Shown piece by piece: positions 1 to 12,000 of a DNA stretch of 64,000 nt; positions within the stretch are counted from its first letter, which is position 1, and the number at the start of each line of letters is the position of its first letter. The notes under the pieces are model-generated. The model saw nothing but the letters and a program-made list of their open reading frames with translations. It had not been told where the DNA came from and made no database searches. This stretch comes from Casuarius casuarius (lineage: Eukaryota; Chordata; Aves; Casuariiformes; Casuariidae): contig PTFA01000311.1 of assembly GCA_003342895.1 (NCBI GenBank), positions 501,804-565,803 of the forward strand. The letters are read 5' to 3'. Both the position numbers and the translations under genes were made by a program.

Positions 1-291
1 CATTCTTGATTTCTGCATGTGAGACAGCTCTGGTTTGAAAACTATTTCAGTACTGTTCCTGAAATTAATACTCCTGTCTTTTAGTCTATCCAGCCTTCGA
101 AGTGAGGGGGCCTGGATCAAGATGGAATGAAGCCCTGATATATGCCTGTATTTGCATATGGTCAAAGAGCAGGTTGCGATGTGAGTTTAATGGAAAAATT
201 AATATTTGAAGATGCATCTACATTCCAGTATAATGAGTGGGAGCGGGTGGAGGGGCCTTTGAAAGCTCTTCTGAGCTCCCTCCTGTCATAA

Positions 292-413
292 AAGTGCTCC
301 ACCTGCAATTTGAAGGAGCTTTTGTGGTGGCTCTCTGAGCACTGCAGGGCTCTGGCCATGCGGCACTGCTCCGCAGGGCTCACGCTGAGCTGCTCCGTTG
401 AGCCCCTATGGAG
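292..413 (+). other. Weak candidate upstream exon with phase-2 donor
   Basis: A frame is open from 292 (just after an in-frame TAA at 289-291) to a good donor, GAG|GTAGGT, whose intron starts at 414. It contains an ATG at 358-360 preceded by GCC. Forty codons are followed by two leftover bases (AG), which would join the first base of the exon at 3178 to make an Arg codon without shifting frame. A pyrimidine-rich tract precedes the AG at 293-294, so this could be an internal exon, or a first coding exon starting at 358. The translation is Cys- and Leu-rich and matches no family I know. Chance structures of this quality are common in 64 kb. Confidence 0.12.
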
Positions 414-1127
414 GTAGGTTGGCTCAGCTGCACCGCAGTGCCTGAGTCGTCACCTGTTCTAGCAGCCATCTTTAAGACGCAGCAGGAGTTGGGATCCTAA
501 TCCTAATTTAAACATGATTTAATATCATATACAGTGGCATTTATTAGTTTTTGGCGCTGCACTGATGCATTTGTGTTTCATATACAACAGCTGTAGCCCA
601 CCCCAGCAGAATTTCTGGCCTGTTCTCCTACAGCTGAAGATTTGAGAACAAAAACCACTCTGCACCTTTAGGTTACAGAGGAGTGTCTACCTTGTCTCCT
701 GTCCCTAGCTGCACTGTTGGGGTCTCCTTCAAAAATGTCAAGTGTTCTTTTTTCCTGTCAATCTGTTCTACTCTGCCAGAGCAACCTCAGGATGTCCTAC
801 TTGACCCATCTGTCCTGCTGCTCCTCTTTCAGGAATTCTTTTACTGCAGTGACTGCTTTAGTCTTCAGAGGCTAGAGGCCCCTGAGGCTGTTGCACCAGG
901 GCTACAGAGTAATGAATGCGTTTGGAAAGAAACCACTCTTGGGTCACAGATGAAGAGACAGTGCTTTGTGCGGGATCTTATTTGATAGGCATTGAGATGA
1001 ATGATGGTGATCAATGTAATATACATCTTAGCTACCTGAGCAGAAGGTTACAGTTTGCCAAATATTTTGCATGTGCCAGTGGTTCTTCTTCTGGAAAGCC
1101 ATTCAGTTTAAAATCAAAACATTTATC

Positions 1128-1156
1128 ATATATATATATATAAAAATATATGTATA
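1128..1156. repeat. AT-rich dinucleotide tract
   Basis: A run of TA dinucleotides, briefly interrupted by a few A residues, lies at the edge of an AT-rich segment. It is a simple-sequence repeat with no sign of function. Confidence 0.8.
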
Positions 1157-2681
1157 ATCTATGCCTCCTTGGCAGAGAAGTTGAAATTTGATCAACTTCA
1201 GGTAAATGCTTACTTCACACCTGAGGTCAAAATTAATACCAATGTTAAATGTGTGCTTAAGTGTTTTCTGATTAAAGATGGATTTCAGGATCTAGGCCTT
1301 AAAGAGGACAAATGAATGAGGCTGTTTCAGATACAAAGAAATGGAGGCTGGCAGAAACAAGACAACACAAAGAAGAAAAAGTATGTGAAATACTGGAATT
1401 TTGAGTAGAAGAAGGAACAAGATGATTGATAAAAAGTAACAGGCCCACAGAGGGAAGAAACATATGAAAACATACGTTAGAATAATAGAGTGAGCAAAAA
1501 ACATGGTGAAATGAATGAAATGGTCAAAGTACTTGAGAAAGGACATTGAGGGAAAGAAAACAGTGAAATTGGAAAGAAAAAAGTATGGAAATAAAAATGG
1601 AAATAAGGTCTAACAGAATGTTAATTTAAAACTGAATGCCTCCTCTTATGTTTATAATTAAATCACAACATGCTTGACTGATACAGGTTCAGGTTCTACT
1701 GTTTGTACCCATACTGCTTCATATTTTGGCATCCTTTTCCCTGCTAAGGAGTATCAAGAGATTGTGACTAGAAGCATCATATTGCAGGGGCTCCGAATTG
1801 CAGGAGGGATGCAGAAACATCTTGGAGTGCAGAGGTTTGTTTTCTAAGGATTTCATCAAGAGCAAAAGTTTAACTGTATTTAAGTCATTTTTGGGGCTAT
1901 CAAGAAACTAGAACTGCCTTGCTTCCACTGAGCCTCTGTGCCTGTCACAGACTGTTTTGAAGGCTGCTGTTTCAGCATGTGATGTGCAGAGGGCTTGAGC
2001 TGATTTAACCTAGTGACAGCTATAAAAGATTTTTAACAATATTTGTCCTTTAGTTTGATTAAAAAAAGGAGAGTGGGAGGGAAGAGTAGAAGGATTTGAC
2101 CATAACCTCCTCCAGCAAAATATTCTAGTACTAAAGCTGTTGTAATATCGTCAGAGAGCTTCAGGCTAATCAAATACACAGAGTTACTTGCATCAGAGGT
2201 AGTCTGGAATTAAACCACTCTCTCTTCATCCCAGTCATCCTTTTCACCCTGAACTAAAACTGTTAGAAACTCAAATGGTCCTTACCCAGCTTGTGACCAT
2301 CAACATGGACCTTCTCCCTCACCCCGCTCCTGCTTCCTCCTGCTGCCTCATGTTATATATCTTGGATAGACCACAGCAATTCTATAACTGATGGCCTTGT
2401 TTCTTTTGAGTTTTTGGCCCAACACAAGCTCAATACCCGCACAAGAGGGGAGCAGGATCAGCTTGGGAAAGAAAACAAAAAGGCCTCTGCCAAAATAATA
2501 ATATTAGCACAGAGCTGTAGGGAGACATTTTTGGTATCCAGAGCAAATGCTACCCACTCTCTCCTCTCCCTCTGTGACCCCACTTCTTCTTTTAAGGTTT
2601 CTATTTGGCTACCAAATTCTCTCCTACGCTTGGTCACCTCTCCATGCCACTACCTACCTCCATAGACCTGTGGCTGCAATT

Positions 2682-2714
2682 TGGTGGTGGTGGTGGTGGT
2701 GGTGGTGGTGGTGG
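2682..2714 (+). repeat. (TGG)n trinucleotide microsatellite
   Basis: Eleven uninterrupted TGG units are followed by degenerate GGC/AGT units. It produces short poly-Gly or poly-Trp frames on + and poly-Pro on minus. These are artefacts of the repeat, since no splice or start context supports translation. The GG runs could form weak two-layer quadruplexes. It should be length-polymorphic. Confidence 0.9.
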
Positions 2715-2772
2715 CAGTGGCGGCAGCATCAAAAGGGACTTGAGCACATTTAGCCTGCTACACCTAAAGCTC

Positions 2773-2806
2773 TGTGCGTGTGTGTGTGTGTGTGTGTTTG
2801 TGTGTA
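2773..2806 (+). repeat. (TG)n microsatellite
   Basis: A TG dinucleotide tract with minor interruptions (one C near the start, TTG and TAT near the end). It lies about 60 bp after the TGG repeat, so the two form a closely spaced simple-repeat pair. Confidence 0.9.
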
Positions 2807-3136
2807 TGCATGAGCTCATGTGAGTGTGATATTCCTCCAAACTAAAAAAGTGCTTCAAGGGCCTGATACAATTTCCTTGATCTTGATCTCATTCATTTTG
2901 AGGGAGGAGGAGGAAAAAAACGAGGGAGAGAGAAGAAATGCTGCTCTTGGCAGAAGATACAGGCAACTGGCTGCTTTATGGCTTTGCCTTGATGTGTGTT
3001 TAAAAAACAGCCAAAATTTGGCACAGAGAGGTTTTTCCCACTTGTTTTACTTCTAAATATTCTTCAAAAGCTTCCACAGGTTATAGAATACTGCTTTGAT
3101 CAGGCAAACATACTTTGTGCTGAAGCTTCTCGTTAG

Positions 3137-3143
3137 TACTAAC
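3137..3143 (+). promoter_or_regulatory. Consensus splicing branch point TACTAAC
   Basis: An exact TACTAAC, the strongest form of the branch-point motif, lies with its branch adenosine at 3142. That is 35 nt before the acceptor AG at 3176-3177, within the usual 18-40 nt window. A T-rich tract with no intervening AG fills most of the gap. It is the best independent support for the exon that follows. Confidence 0.6.
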
Positions 3144-3177
3144 TTTAATTCATATTCTGCCAATTTTTTAATTTCAG

Positions 3178-3333
3178 ATTTGATTTCAGATTTTTTCTAG
3201 CCTATAGACAATGGCTAAATACAACAATTCCCCCTGTGGATCACGTTATCTTACTGCCATGGGTTGAAGTTTCAGAAGAATGGTGGAAGAGGAAGCAAGG
3301 AAAATATTATCAAACCAACTTTTTGAATAAAAC
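3178..3333 (+). CDS. Candidate internal coding exon of an unidentified protein
   Basis: The exon is 156 bp, open in one frame: one base completing a split codon, 51 full codons, then AC of a final codon that must be Thr. It is therefore phase 2 to phase 2, and skipping it would keep the frame. It is framed by a TACTAAC branch point, a T-rich acceptor ending TTTCAG and the donor AC|GTAAGTATG. The encoded segment is unlike random AT-rich translation. It has four Trp, short motifs AYRQWLNTT, HVILLPWVEV and EEWWKRKQGKYY, and N-x-T sequons at residues 14-16 and 50-52. The sequons hint at a lumenal or extracellular position but may be coincidental. It has no clear transmembrane helix. I do not recognise the family and assign no function. 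A second AG at 3188-3189 could shorten it in frame by four codons. Confidence 0.6.
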
Positions 3334-4559
3334 GTAAGTATGACCAAAAGGCTGAATGCACATGGGGAGTACAAGTCAGCCTAAGATAATTTGGAAAAGA
3401 TTCACAGCTTGAATTTGTTTCAGATAAAGCCTCCAAATTTGCATTCTTACCTAACTGTTATCTGAACTATTTGAACTTCTCATATTTGCAAAATTTTCTG
3501 GAAATATCGAGGTAGGGCTTTCAAATGTGATTCATGATATCTCCTGTTTCTGCTCCATCATGAAATCCTGCAAGCAGCCTTTACCACGCTACTTAGGACA
3601 TTCATGATCTCATTTGGAACCTAAAATATAAACGTATTAGGATTTTTCTCTGTTAATGTTGACTTTTGAGTATTTCCATGACCCAAAGTCCATTAGAGGT
3701 CAATAACAAAGAACCCAGCGTTTAAGCAAACATTAATTGTGACCCAGAAGGTTTGAGTCATGAACACAGTTCAGATGTTTGGGACAATATTTAATTCACT
3801 TCTCTTTGCCCTTCAGACTGTATTACTGTAGTGTTTCTCACTTCAGCTACTCTGGAAGTCCATGTAGAAGTTTGCCCTCACAGAGTCATTCTGCTTACTT
3901 ATTTGACAGTTTCAATGTTGCAGTTGATGTGCAGTCAAGATGTGTAATTGATGTGTAGTCAACAAGATGATGTTCCTGACTGCAATCCTAGATGCAGACA
4001 GAATAGAGACACAGCATTTTAAGGGATTTGGGGTTCTGGGCCTTGTATCATTAGCCCGGACTCAATAACCCTCTGGGAAAGGATTCTTTTTGATCTTTTT
4101 TCTGAGGCAGTGTGTTTTATGGGATGGTTTATTTCTCTATGGCATTAGTCAGTTGTTATTCATAATGATGTGTTCATGTAAAGCCATAATATTGTTGTAA
4201 CCTGAGAACTGTAGGTCTGCTTGAATTTACTCTGATGCTAATGCTCTAAGAAGAAAGAACAAGGTAGGAGGGCACTGATAATTAAAGTGAATCAGCAGTA
4301 GGAAAATTTCCACTGACTTCTTAAGGAAAGAAATCAGAGTTTAAACATCTGAGCTTATGTCTTGAAATCAGTGGAAGGTAGATCACTCACCTCAGTTGAA
4401 TGAAGATCAGGCTCAGGTCGAGGTCTCCAGCCATATCTTAACAGCTCTGGTAGGCTAATCCTAAAGAGCTCTCTAGCAGAGCAAACTAAAACATATGGCA
4501 TCCACACTGTAAGAGTTTAGCGTATCTCCAAACAAGTATGTTCACATGACAAAAGACAG
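3334..4559. other. Probable intron, no gene seen
   Basis: AT-rich sequence directly after the strong donor at 3334. Apart from a short direct repeat near 3924 there is no recognisable element. A minus-strand exon-like frame at 4391-4506 was considered and rejected. Confidence 0.5.
3924..3971 (+). repeat. Short imperfect direct repeat, 24-bp spacing
   Basis: The segment beginning TTGATGTGCAGTCAA recurs 24 bp later as TTGATGTGTAGTCAA, with one mismatch over 15 bp. The second half of each unit is diverged. This looks like a small local duplication. Confidence 0.6.
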
Positions 4560-6120
4560 CTTCAAGTACATGTATCCCATAAGTCCTCTGGCATAGACCT
4601 AGGCACAAGTCCCCAGCCCTCATTCATCTTCATCATGCATATCCTATAGCCACTCAGCTGCTTCACATCAGTTGGATCCTGCAGTGCCCTGCTGATCCAC
4701 TTGGGCCAGCATGCAACCTGCAAAGATGGGAGGGCCATGAAGAGTGGATTCCCAGGAGCTGCCACAAGGGCCTGTGCTAAGATACTCCTCATGGGCCATC
4801 CTAACAGAAGACTGATGCCCCCAGCAAACACTACTGTCACAGAAAACAGGTTGGCCTTATGGTGTATGATACAGATGGGAGCATGTTGTCTTCCAGACAT
4901 GGAAAAAGACAGCAGGAAGCTAATTTCAGCATAAAAAGCCTCCATCATAGCCCTTTACTTGTAGCTTCTACCCAAGCCTAGGGAGGAAAGTGCATCCATT
5001 TCCAGGCTGTCACCCTAATCTCCTTTAGACCTGTGCCACAGCAGTTCAGCATTGACAAGTCCACCATTATTCTTATCCCGGAAGTCTATGGGGGTCTGCT
5101 GATCTGTCCTCAGCTGCTAGACTGAGAGGAATTGAGCTTTCCAGGCAGTGCTACAGCAGTGAAGAGGCCCAGCTGTGCCAGGACCGTAAGGAGGGCAGTG
5201 TTTTTCATTTTGTGCTCACCAGAAGAGAATTCATGCCATTAGCTGATGTTTCATCATATACCAGGACTTCACTGGTCAGTTCATGAACACTAACTTGTGC
5301 TTTCTGGGCTAGGCGTGTGACCCAAAGACAGTGGAATTACAGAGCATGCCTCCTAGAGCCATGCTGACCCCATCACTGCCACATGGCATTCGCATCGCTT
5401 GCATAACCTTATCTTCCCAGAGCATCAGAACAGCCACTGCTCTTGTGCTGCCATGCTGTTTGGGCCCTGAATGCAACCATGGGCTCTGCAGACCCCAGAA
5501 GGGGGTTTGGCTGCCTGTGCCTACAGCCAGCTCTGACACAGCACAGGTGCATAACCAGGCACCAACTCCTGGGAAGGAGCTCGGCAAGGAAGAGCTGGGA
5601 GAAGCCACAACAGGTCTCTGCCACTTGGCTCAGGAGTGGCTTCTCAGCCCAGGTCCTCACCTGCACTACACTGCCAGCCCACCTGTGCCAGGCATCCTGC
5701 CTTGTCGATCCTGACCATGCCTTGCTGACTTGCCTTGCTGACTTGAGCTCGGACCTGCCTCGTTGCTCCAGATCTGCCTGGTGATCGCCAGAGGGCAGCC
5801 ACCCTGGGACCGTCCGCAGCCCTGTTCTGCTCGCATCGCTCAGGCCTGGGGACTGTGCCCATGTTGGGGAGCCCTGCTGCCTCACTGCCCCCTAGGCTCT
5901 GGCTCCGCTTGCCTTGCGGAGCAGCCCTGGCTCTGGCGGCGTGCCAGCAGGTGTAGGACCAGGCAGTGGTGCCCCACAGGGTGGTTGGGCCAAATAGTGT
6001 GTGGTGGTGGGTGCTGTGAAAGCGGCACTCCTGAGGTCTCCCATTGCAGCCAGGGGGCACTTAGGCAATCTGAGAATATAATCCATGGATGAAAATAGCA
6101 TGGATACAAAGACCTCAAAA
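4560..6120. other. GC-rich island, possibly a degraded unclassified mobile element
   Basis: Base composition rises sharply against both flanks, most strongly at 5300-6070. CpG remains scattered and does not form a classic CpG island. Overlapping reading frames of 70-158 codons lie on both strands, as expected from high GC, and none has convincing exon borders. A near-tandem pair of CTTGCTGACTTG words lies at about 5720-5745. The style resembles worn, GC-rich internal sequence of old retroelements or unclassified repeats in reptile genomes, but I cannot name a family or find terminal repeats. A GC-rich regulatory or lncRNA region is the alternative. Confidence 0.35.
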
Positions 6121-6720
6121 CTGCTGCCTTGGGTGCTTTAATAGGATGGTGTGGACACAGGCTGTGGTTTGTCCCCCTAGGGCATCAGGTGTTGCTTTTA
6201 GATGTACTTACACTTGCGGTTTCTGCTGTGGGAGCATTATACACATTTGAAAGCCAAAGATATGTCATACAAATGCCCTAGTCCCCCCCCTCTCACCCCA
6301 GCTTTAAGCCATAGTGACCTCAGAGAGCACGAGCATAAGACTTTTTTTTTTTTTAAATCTTTGTGAAAGGAGTCTTGTTTGCTTGCTGGCCCTTACACAC
6401 TAAGGCACTGTTGTATTACTTAAAATTGTATACTATGTCTGTTTAAGAAAATGTCAGTGTTTTTTAAAACAGAATAACAGAACTGGAAAAGTCTTGGCTA
6501 CTCTGTTTGTTACACAAGTTGCATGCAGGCAGAATGATGCATTCATCATTATGAGCAGACTCAAGGAGACTAATGACTGCTGTACAATACAGCTTCAGTT
6601 CTTTCAAGTAACATGATAGCCATTTCTTTGCTCACCAGCCAGATTATCTGAGCAATGTTAATGCTCATGCACTGACATATAGAGGAACCATCAATATGGG
6701 CCCATGCCTACCAACAATAG

Positions 6721-6731
6721 CCCCCCCCCCC
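6721..6731 (+). repeat. C homopolymer (11)
   Basis: Eleven consecutive C residues. Length is unreliable in most sequencing chemistries, and no reading frame across it should be trusted. Confidence 0.9.
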
Positions 6732-8976
6732 AATTAAAATGACCTTTCTAGCAAAAAGGGGATTATAAGTTAAATACAGCCTTGATAAAGGGATGTGATT
6801 TCTCTGGCACATATCAGTTTGCACTGAATCTATTTCTTCTACGTTCCCCAGCAGTTCTGTAAAATGGTTATTCAGCATTGGGATAGGAATAAGTTGTGAT
6901 GAGTGTTCTTTGTCATCACCCTTTGATAGCCTCATTGCTCATTTGATGCTGTCTCACACTAGATAGTACTGGTAAAAGCATGACAACTGTGTAATTTCCA
7001 GCATAGATACTCACTACAAACCCCAGATCCTTCAAGCAAACTGAATTAAAAAAAAAAAAAGATTCTTCTGTCTCTCAGTCACCTGTCCTCAAAAAAAACC
7101 CTTTACTTGCCCCAAGCAGAGACTTAATGTATCTAAAAATAGAAATACCAAAACAAAAAGCAACTAGAACTTTGCTATCAGTGTCTATTTTATGTGGGAC
7201 AATGTACAAACACTAAGGAACTTAAATCAAGAACTGTTGCACTTTGCAACTTTGCATTGTGAAATGCCACATGAAAATGGCCTAAACACCTGGACCATTT
7301 CCCAGTAGTTGCATGGGCCTCTGGCTTGGCTTTGGTTCACCTTACATATCCAGAAGAAATAAGAAGAGATGCACTAACTTTGTAGTGGCTGCTTTGTATA
7401 TTTTTGTTTGTCTACTTGCTTGGAAATACTGCTTACTGCTTCTACTCTGTTCCTCAAGGGAGGTGCTGCCTTTCCTGTGTTTTTTCACCAAACATTGAGG
7501 TTAGGCTCTGCTTTTCAGTGGTGTCATTTTGGAAGCCCTTAAGTGACGTTTTGACCACAAGAAAATGAAAAAGATTACATTTTTATATATGTTTTCTTAC
7601 TAAATAAGGAAAAAACTAACAAAGAGGGCTGCAGGCTGGATTTGTCTGGGAGGATCGTGATCAATGTGAAACATGAAGAGATGTTTACCAAATTTTTTTC
7701 CCATGAGAATCAAAATTTTCCCCATCTCTCATCCAGGTTTCTCGTCAGTGGAACTCTGCAAATATGTTATTTGAGCTACCATGCTGCTGACTCAGAGCTC
7801 TGGCCCTTCAAAAGTAATGGATCTGAACTCTGATTGCCCTTTTGCTTTTCACACTTGGTCACAGATACTTGTCTGGGGCACCAAGGAGTAAATTTCTGTG
7901 CTCTCTTTCTGTAGGTTTAGGTTTAAAAACGCAAGTTTCGAAAGAGACTTGTGATGTTGGATGTCTAACGCAGGAGCTGAGAAAGGAGACTGATTTTTAT
8001 AGAGTGGCTAGTAATGTTTCTTGAAATTTGAATTCTGAGTTTCAGACTAGGTATCCCAAAACACCTGAAAACTTTGGCCGTGTATTTGTCTTAAGCTAGC
8101 ATTAATGGGAACAATTATAAAATATTTATTTCCTAAATAGTCTTCTAGGCCAGAATATATTAATCTCTGTGACCAAGTTGTCAACTTTCAGTTTACAGTT
8201 GAATGGAAAGATGTATATTTTTCTTGGGAGTCTGACAGATTTATAGCAATCACAGTCAGTGGTACCAAATCTCCTTGAAACGTGGCTTTTGGACTTATTG
8301 AAAAACAGGTTAAAAATGTCTTATTTCTCTGAGTACCAGCACCTCTAATGTTAGCTGCAGTCTTCAGAGGTTCTACCCCAAAAAGTGATTTCCCCCAGCT
8401 TTGACCGAGACTGAGCCAAGTTGCTATTCACTGCTAAATTTGGTTGTGTGCAGCTAAGGCCTGATAATCTATCGTTTCAACTAAGCCAAAGCTCTTTAAC
8501 ATAGTTTTACTCTGCTAGGCCACATTAAAAAAAAAAAATCAGCTCATTACACCTTACTATTTAAGCAGAACTGGGTGGGGTTAGTACTTTATGAGACACA
8601 GTCTCAGAAACAGTCCAGGTGCTGGATAAAAGGCTAATACTTCTAGAAAACGTGGTGCTTCTGGATCGCCACTGAAGCATCATGTAAGCATGAAGGTCTT
8701 ATTGAGAAAAATAAGGTGCTGGCTGTTTGTGTTTATTTGCATTCCAAGGTAATTTTTACATTTTGGGGGACCTAGTTTCCAAGATAATTGCAGCTAATTC
8801 CTTAAGTTTTCTTTATTGTACCATTTGGATACATGCAAAATGCCTGTGATTATAAGGCGCTCATATTAGTAAAACAATACTGCTAAACAGCTGCTACCTT
8901 CCATCCTGTTGCAACCAGGGAAGAAAGCTCTGATACTGCTCTGTTACTGTGTCTGAATATCCTCCCTACTTCCACA

Positions 8977-9006
8977 TGCACATGTATGTATATACATATA
9001 TATATA
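8977..9006. repeat. TATG/TATA simple repeat
   Basis: Alternating purine-pyrimidine tract mixing TGTA and TATA units inside AT-rich sequence. Confidence 0.6.
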
Positions 9007-12000
9007 GCTTTCAGTAGGATTCCAGGCAGATTAAAGGTTATGCTTATTATATAAGCACATTTATACTTCTTTCTACATGCAAACAAGTTTCCTTAAACTC
9101 ATGTTTGCAATTCTCTAAATAAAACTGAAGACTATAACTGAGACTGCAGATTTATTATATATTTGGCATTATTTTTAGACATGACTGCATTTTTCCCTTC
9201 TTACTTTTTCACCTTGTAGCTGCCCTCTCCAAATTGTGCTGAATGAACCAGTCCATGAGAGCTAAAACATTTCTTGAAACAGATTTGGAGTCTCTTCTAA
9301 AATGTAAAAAAAGTTTTAAGTTGTGCCCTCCTTTCTTGCATGGCTCCAATTTCCACCATTTAGATTCCACTTCCATTACTCACTGAGATCCAGGAAGAAG
9401 ACTAGATCTTTCATTTTAAATGTGAGAAAGAAATAGCTCATGTCCCAGCAGCTGGCTTTTAACTTCTCATCTCTGTAGTTGGGCACAACATGTTGGTTAA
9501 CTGACTGAAAAAGCTCCACAGTTAAATTGTCCTACGGTTCAGGCCCTGTGTTCTTTAAGTCTGTCCTCTAATAAAGACTGGGATCAGACAGCCACGTGAA
9601 TGCTAACTTCATTCCTCAGCTAAAATACCATACTTTATCTGGCTAAGGATGGGATTTCCAAGGGAGTCTAAGAGAGTTAGGTAGCTGAATCTCACTGAGA
9701 TTCGGCAGACAGTTCCTTTAAAAAAAAATAAAATTAAAAAAATCACATTTTAAACCTCAAGTCAGGTGGAAATCTTTTGGTCTCTGGCATTAAAAAAAAA
9801 AACCCTGGGAGGTTAAGTCTGATCAAGCTCTTGACTAAAGTCATGGGTCAGTGGGGACCTTTTTCAAAGTGTTATTTTAAATATAGGCAGCTCAAGGCCA
9901 CGGAAAACCAATAAAGGGAATAGATAGGACACAGAACTTGGAAAAAAATTCATACTTGTTTTGCCAACAATTGCACTAAAAGCAATGAGAGTTTGTTTCT
10001 TCTCTCTCTCACCCTCCAGTAATGGCAACAGTTGATGGAGACTTTTAGTTCAGATGTGTAGGCTTGGAAAAGAGAAGCTACCTGATAATCACTGGGATAG
10101 GACTAGGTTTCCCCCTTCCTCTGCCTGTCTAGTAGGCATCCTCATAAAGAGATTAGAGGAACCTGTTGTGGTATTGAATGCTTTTGAAAAGGAGGGTTCA
10201 GATAAATAAATATTCATTGATTGAAGTCAGGTGATCAGATGCTCTCAGTGTGCACATGTGTTTGCGGTTTGCTTTTATTTTTTTTAAGATGCATTGGCTT
10301 CAGCTCTAAGGGTGGAAAGTACATAAGGAATTTTAATTGCCACTCCTTTTCAGAATCACATTCTTGAGCAGACCTGGCTTACTGGAGGGATTAATTTAAT
10401 GTATAGACATAAAAACAAAACATGATTTTCCAAAGTTCTTCTTTGGAATATGCTTGGCAAGTATATTCTATCATTTTCATTCTTTCCAGGTCAGCGTCCC
10501 ACTGCTACTCCTGCAATCCCACCACAGCTGAGGAGAAATAAAGCTTGAAAAAGAGGCATAAGGCCAAAGAGTGATATTTAGCCACTGAGTAGGAGATAAT
10601 GCAAAGTCACGCTATTCAATGGGGGTTTCTAAGAGGGCTTACGGGGTAGGTAGGGGCACACGCTCTTCTTCAGTGATACAGTGAGGACTGCTGGGGATGA
10701 GGGATGAAGGAGCTGGTTCCTCTCCATTTTCCTTGGCTGACTGGGCTGGCACAGCTCCAGCTTTCAGGGCAACAGGAGGACCCCCCTGGGGTGGCGAGGC
10801 AGCTGAACGCAGGGCTGCAAAAGGGAGGGACTCTATGGCACTTTGCTGGTGTTTCTGGCGCTCAGGAAAACTCCATGCTAGACCCAGGAATATTTAGAGT
10901 CTTTCTGCTGCTATTTATTCCAACATCCATAGTTCCTCTGGTCAAGTGGAATCTAACCTACATGCTTGTCTGGTCAATTTTCACAATGCTCTGAATTAAT
11001 AATGTTTTTGTATCATGAGCTTGTTTTGAAAAAGAAACAAATGGACCATTATGTCACTGGCATAGCTTCTAATACTGTATGTTTTGTGGTTTATGCTAGC
11101 TAACATGAGGAGGGGCAGCTTGTAAACATCATGAAGGAAGAAAGAAATCCTGCTCAGAAAGAAGCTGTATTGGTTTTACTCATTAGAATCACTCAAAATG
11201 CTGAGTTGCTAAAACAAGAGAGTTCCAGGCATATGAGTGAGCAACAGTAGCTACCTTCTGCTTTTTCCTTTCCAGAACAGTGATGGCTGTTTATTAGGTA
11301 AGGAGTGATCTGTGAAGCCCTCAGCATGCTTTGGAGAAATGTGATCATCCCAGACTGAGAGAGGGTAAGAGCATTCACCGACACTATTGTTTCACTAGTA
11401 TTCACCTCTCTGGCTGTTGTGTGAGGCTAAGAGCCTGTGCGGAGGGAAGGAGGGAGGGAGAGAAGCATGAGCAGGGATAGATAAAGATCATTCAGCAAGG
11501 GGGGAAACAAAGTCTCACAGAGCCCTGCAGTTCTCTAACGAGCTAATCTGCCAATCCAATTTTACCTGAAGTCAAATGCTTGGTATGTGCTGTGGAAGAA
11601 TTGGTACTCATGCACATAATGGTAAGGCTGTGTGTGCGTGGCATGCAGGTGTTTCAGTTTATAGCTGCTCCCAGTCAGCAGTCAGATTTCTTTGAAGGGA
11701 TTATGAACAGTTGTTTCACAGAAAGAGTGAAAACACTGTACAGAGGCACAGAGACTGCTCTTGATGTTCTTAGTACCTTGCTGGCCCACCACATCCGCAG
11801 CTGAAAATCACAGAGGCAGATGTGCACAACATTGCATTCTTTGTCCTGTAAAAATGCCACTGGAACCTGATACAGAGCAGCCAGAAGAGTCTCTCCACAT
11901 CATCTATGTGTTAATGCTGGTGATCTGACTGCCCTTGTGATGAGATCAGTCTAGAGCTTTCTGTATTTGGCAGAGGACATGACTTTCTTCCTCATGTGTC

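Larger units (their letters stand above)
1..3136. other. Non-coding stretch upstream of the candidate exon
   Basis: No convincing gene is visible. The stretch is mostly AT-rich unique sequence with short simple repeats listed separately. Between about 1290 and 1610 the + strand is very purine-rich, which leaves few stops on the minus strand and produces a spurious Leu/Phe-rich reading frame there. If the exon at 3178-3333 is real, at least the right-hand part is intron. A possible upstream exon ending at 413 is listed separately. Confidence 0.6.

Noticed and set aside
2547..2858. Frames with poly-Gly, poly-Trp or poly-Pro runs
   Set aside because: These are translations of the TGG microsatellite.
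4391..4506. Minus-strand exon-like frame of 38 codons with a GAG|GTGAGT donor and a TTACAG acceptor
   Set aside because: The acceptor tract is poor, the strand is opposite to the better exon at 3178-3333, and frames of this quality occur several times in 64 kb.
5331..6060. Overlapping frames of 109-158 codons on both strands
   Set aside because: They result from high GC. None has exon borders, recognised domains or a start context better than the others.
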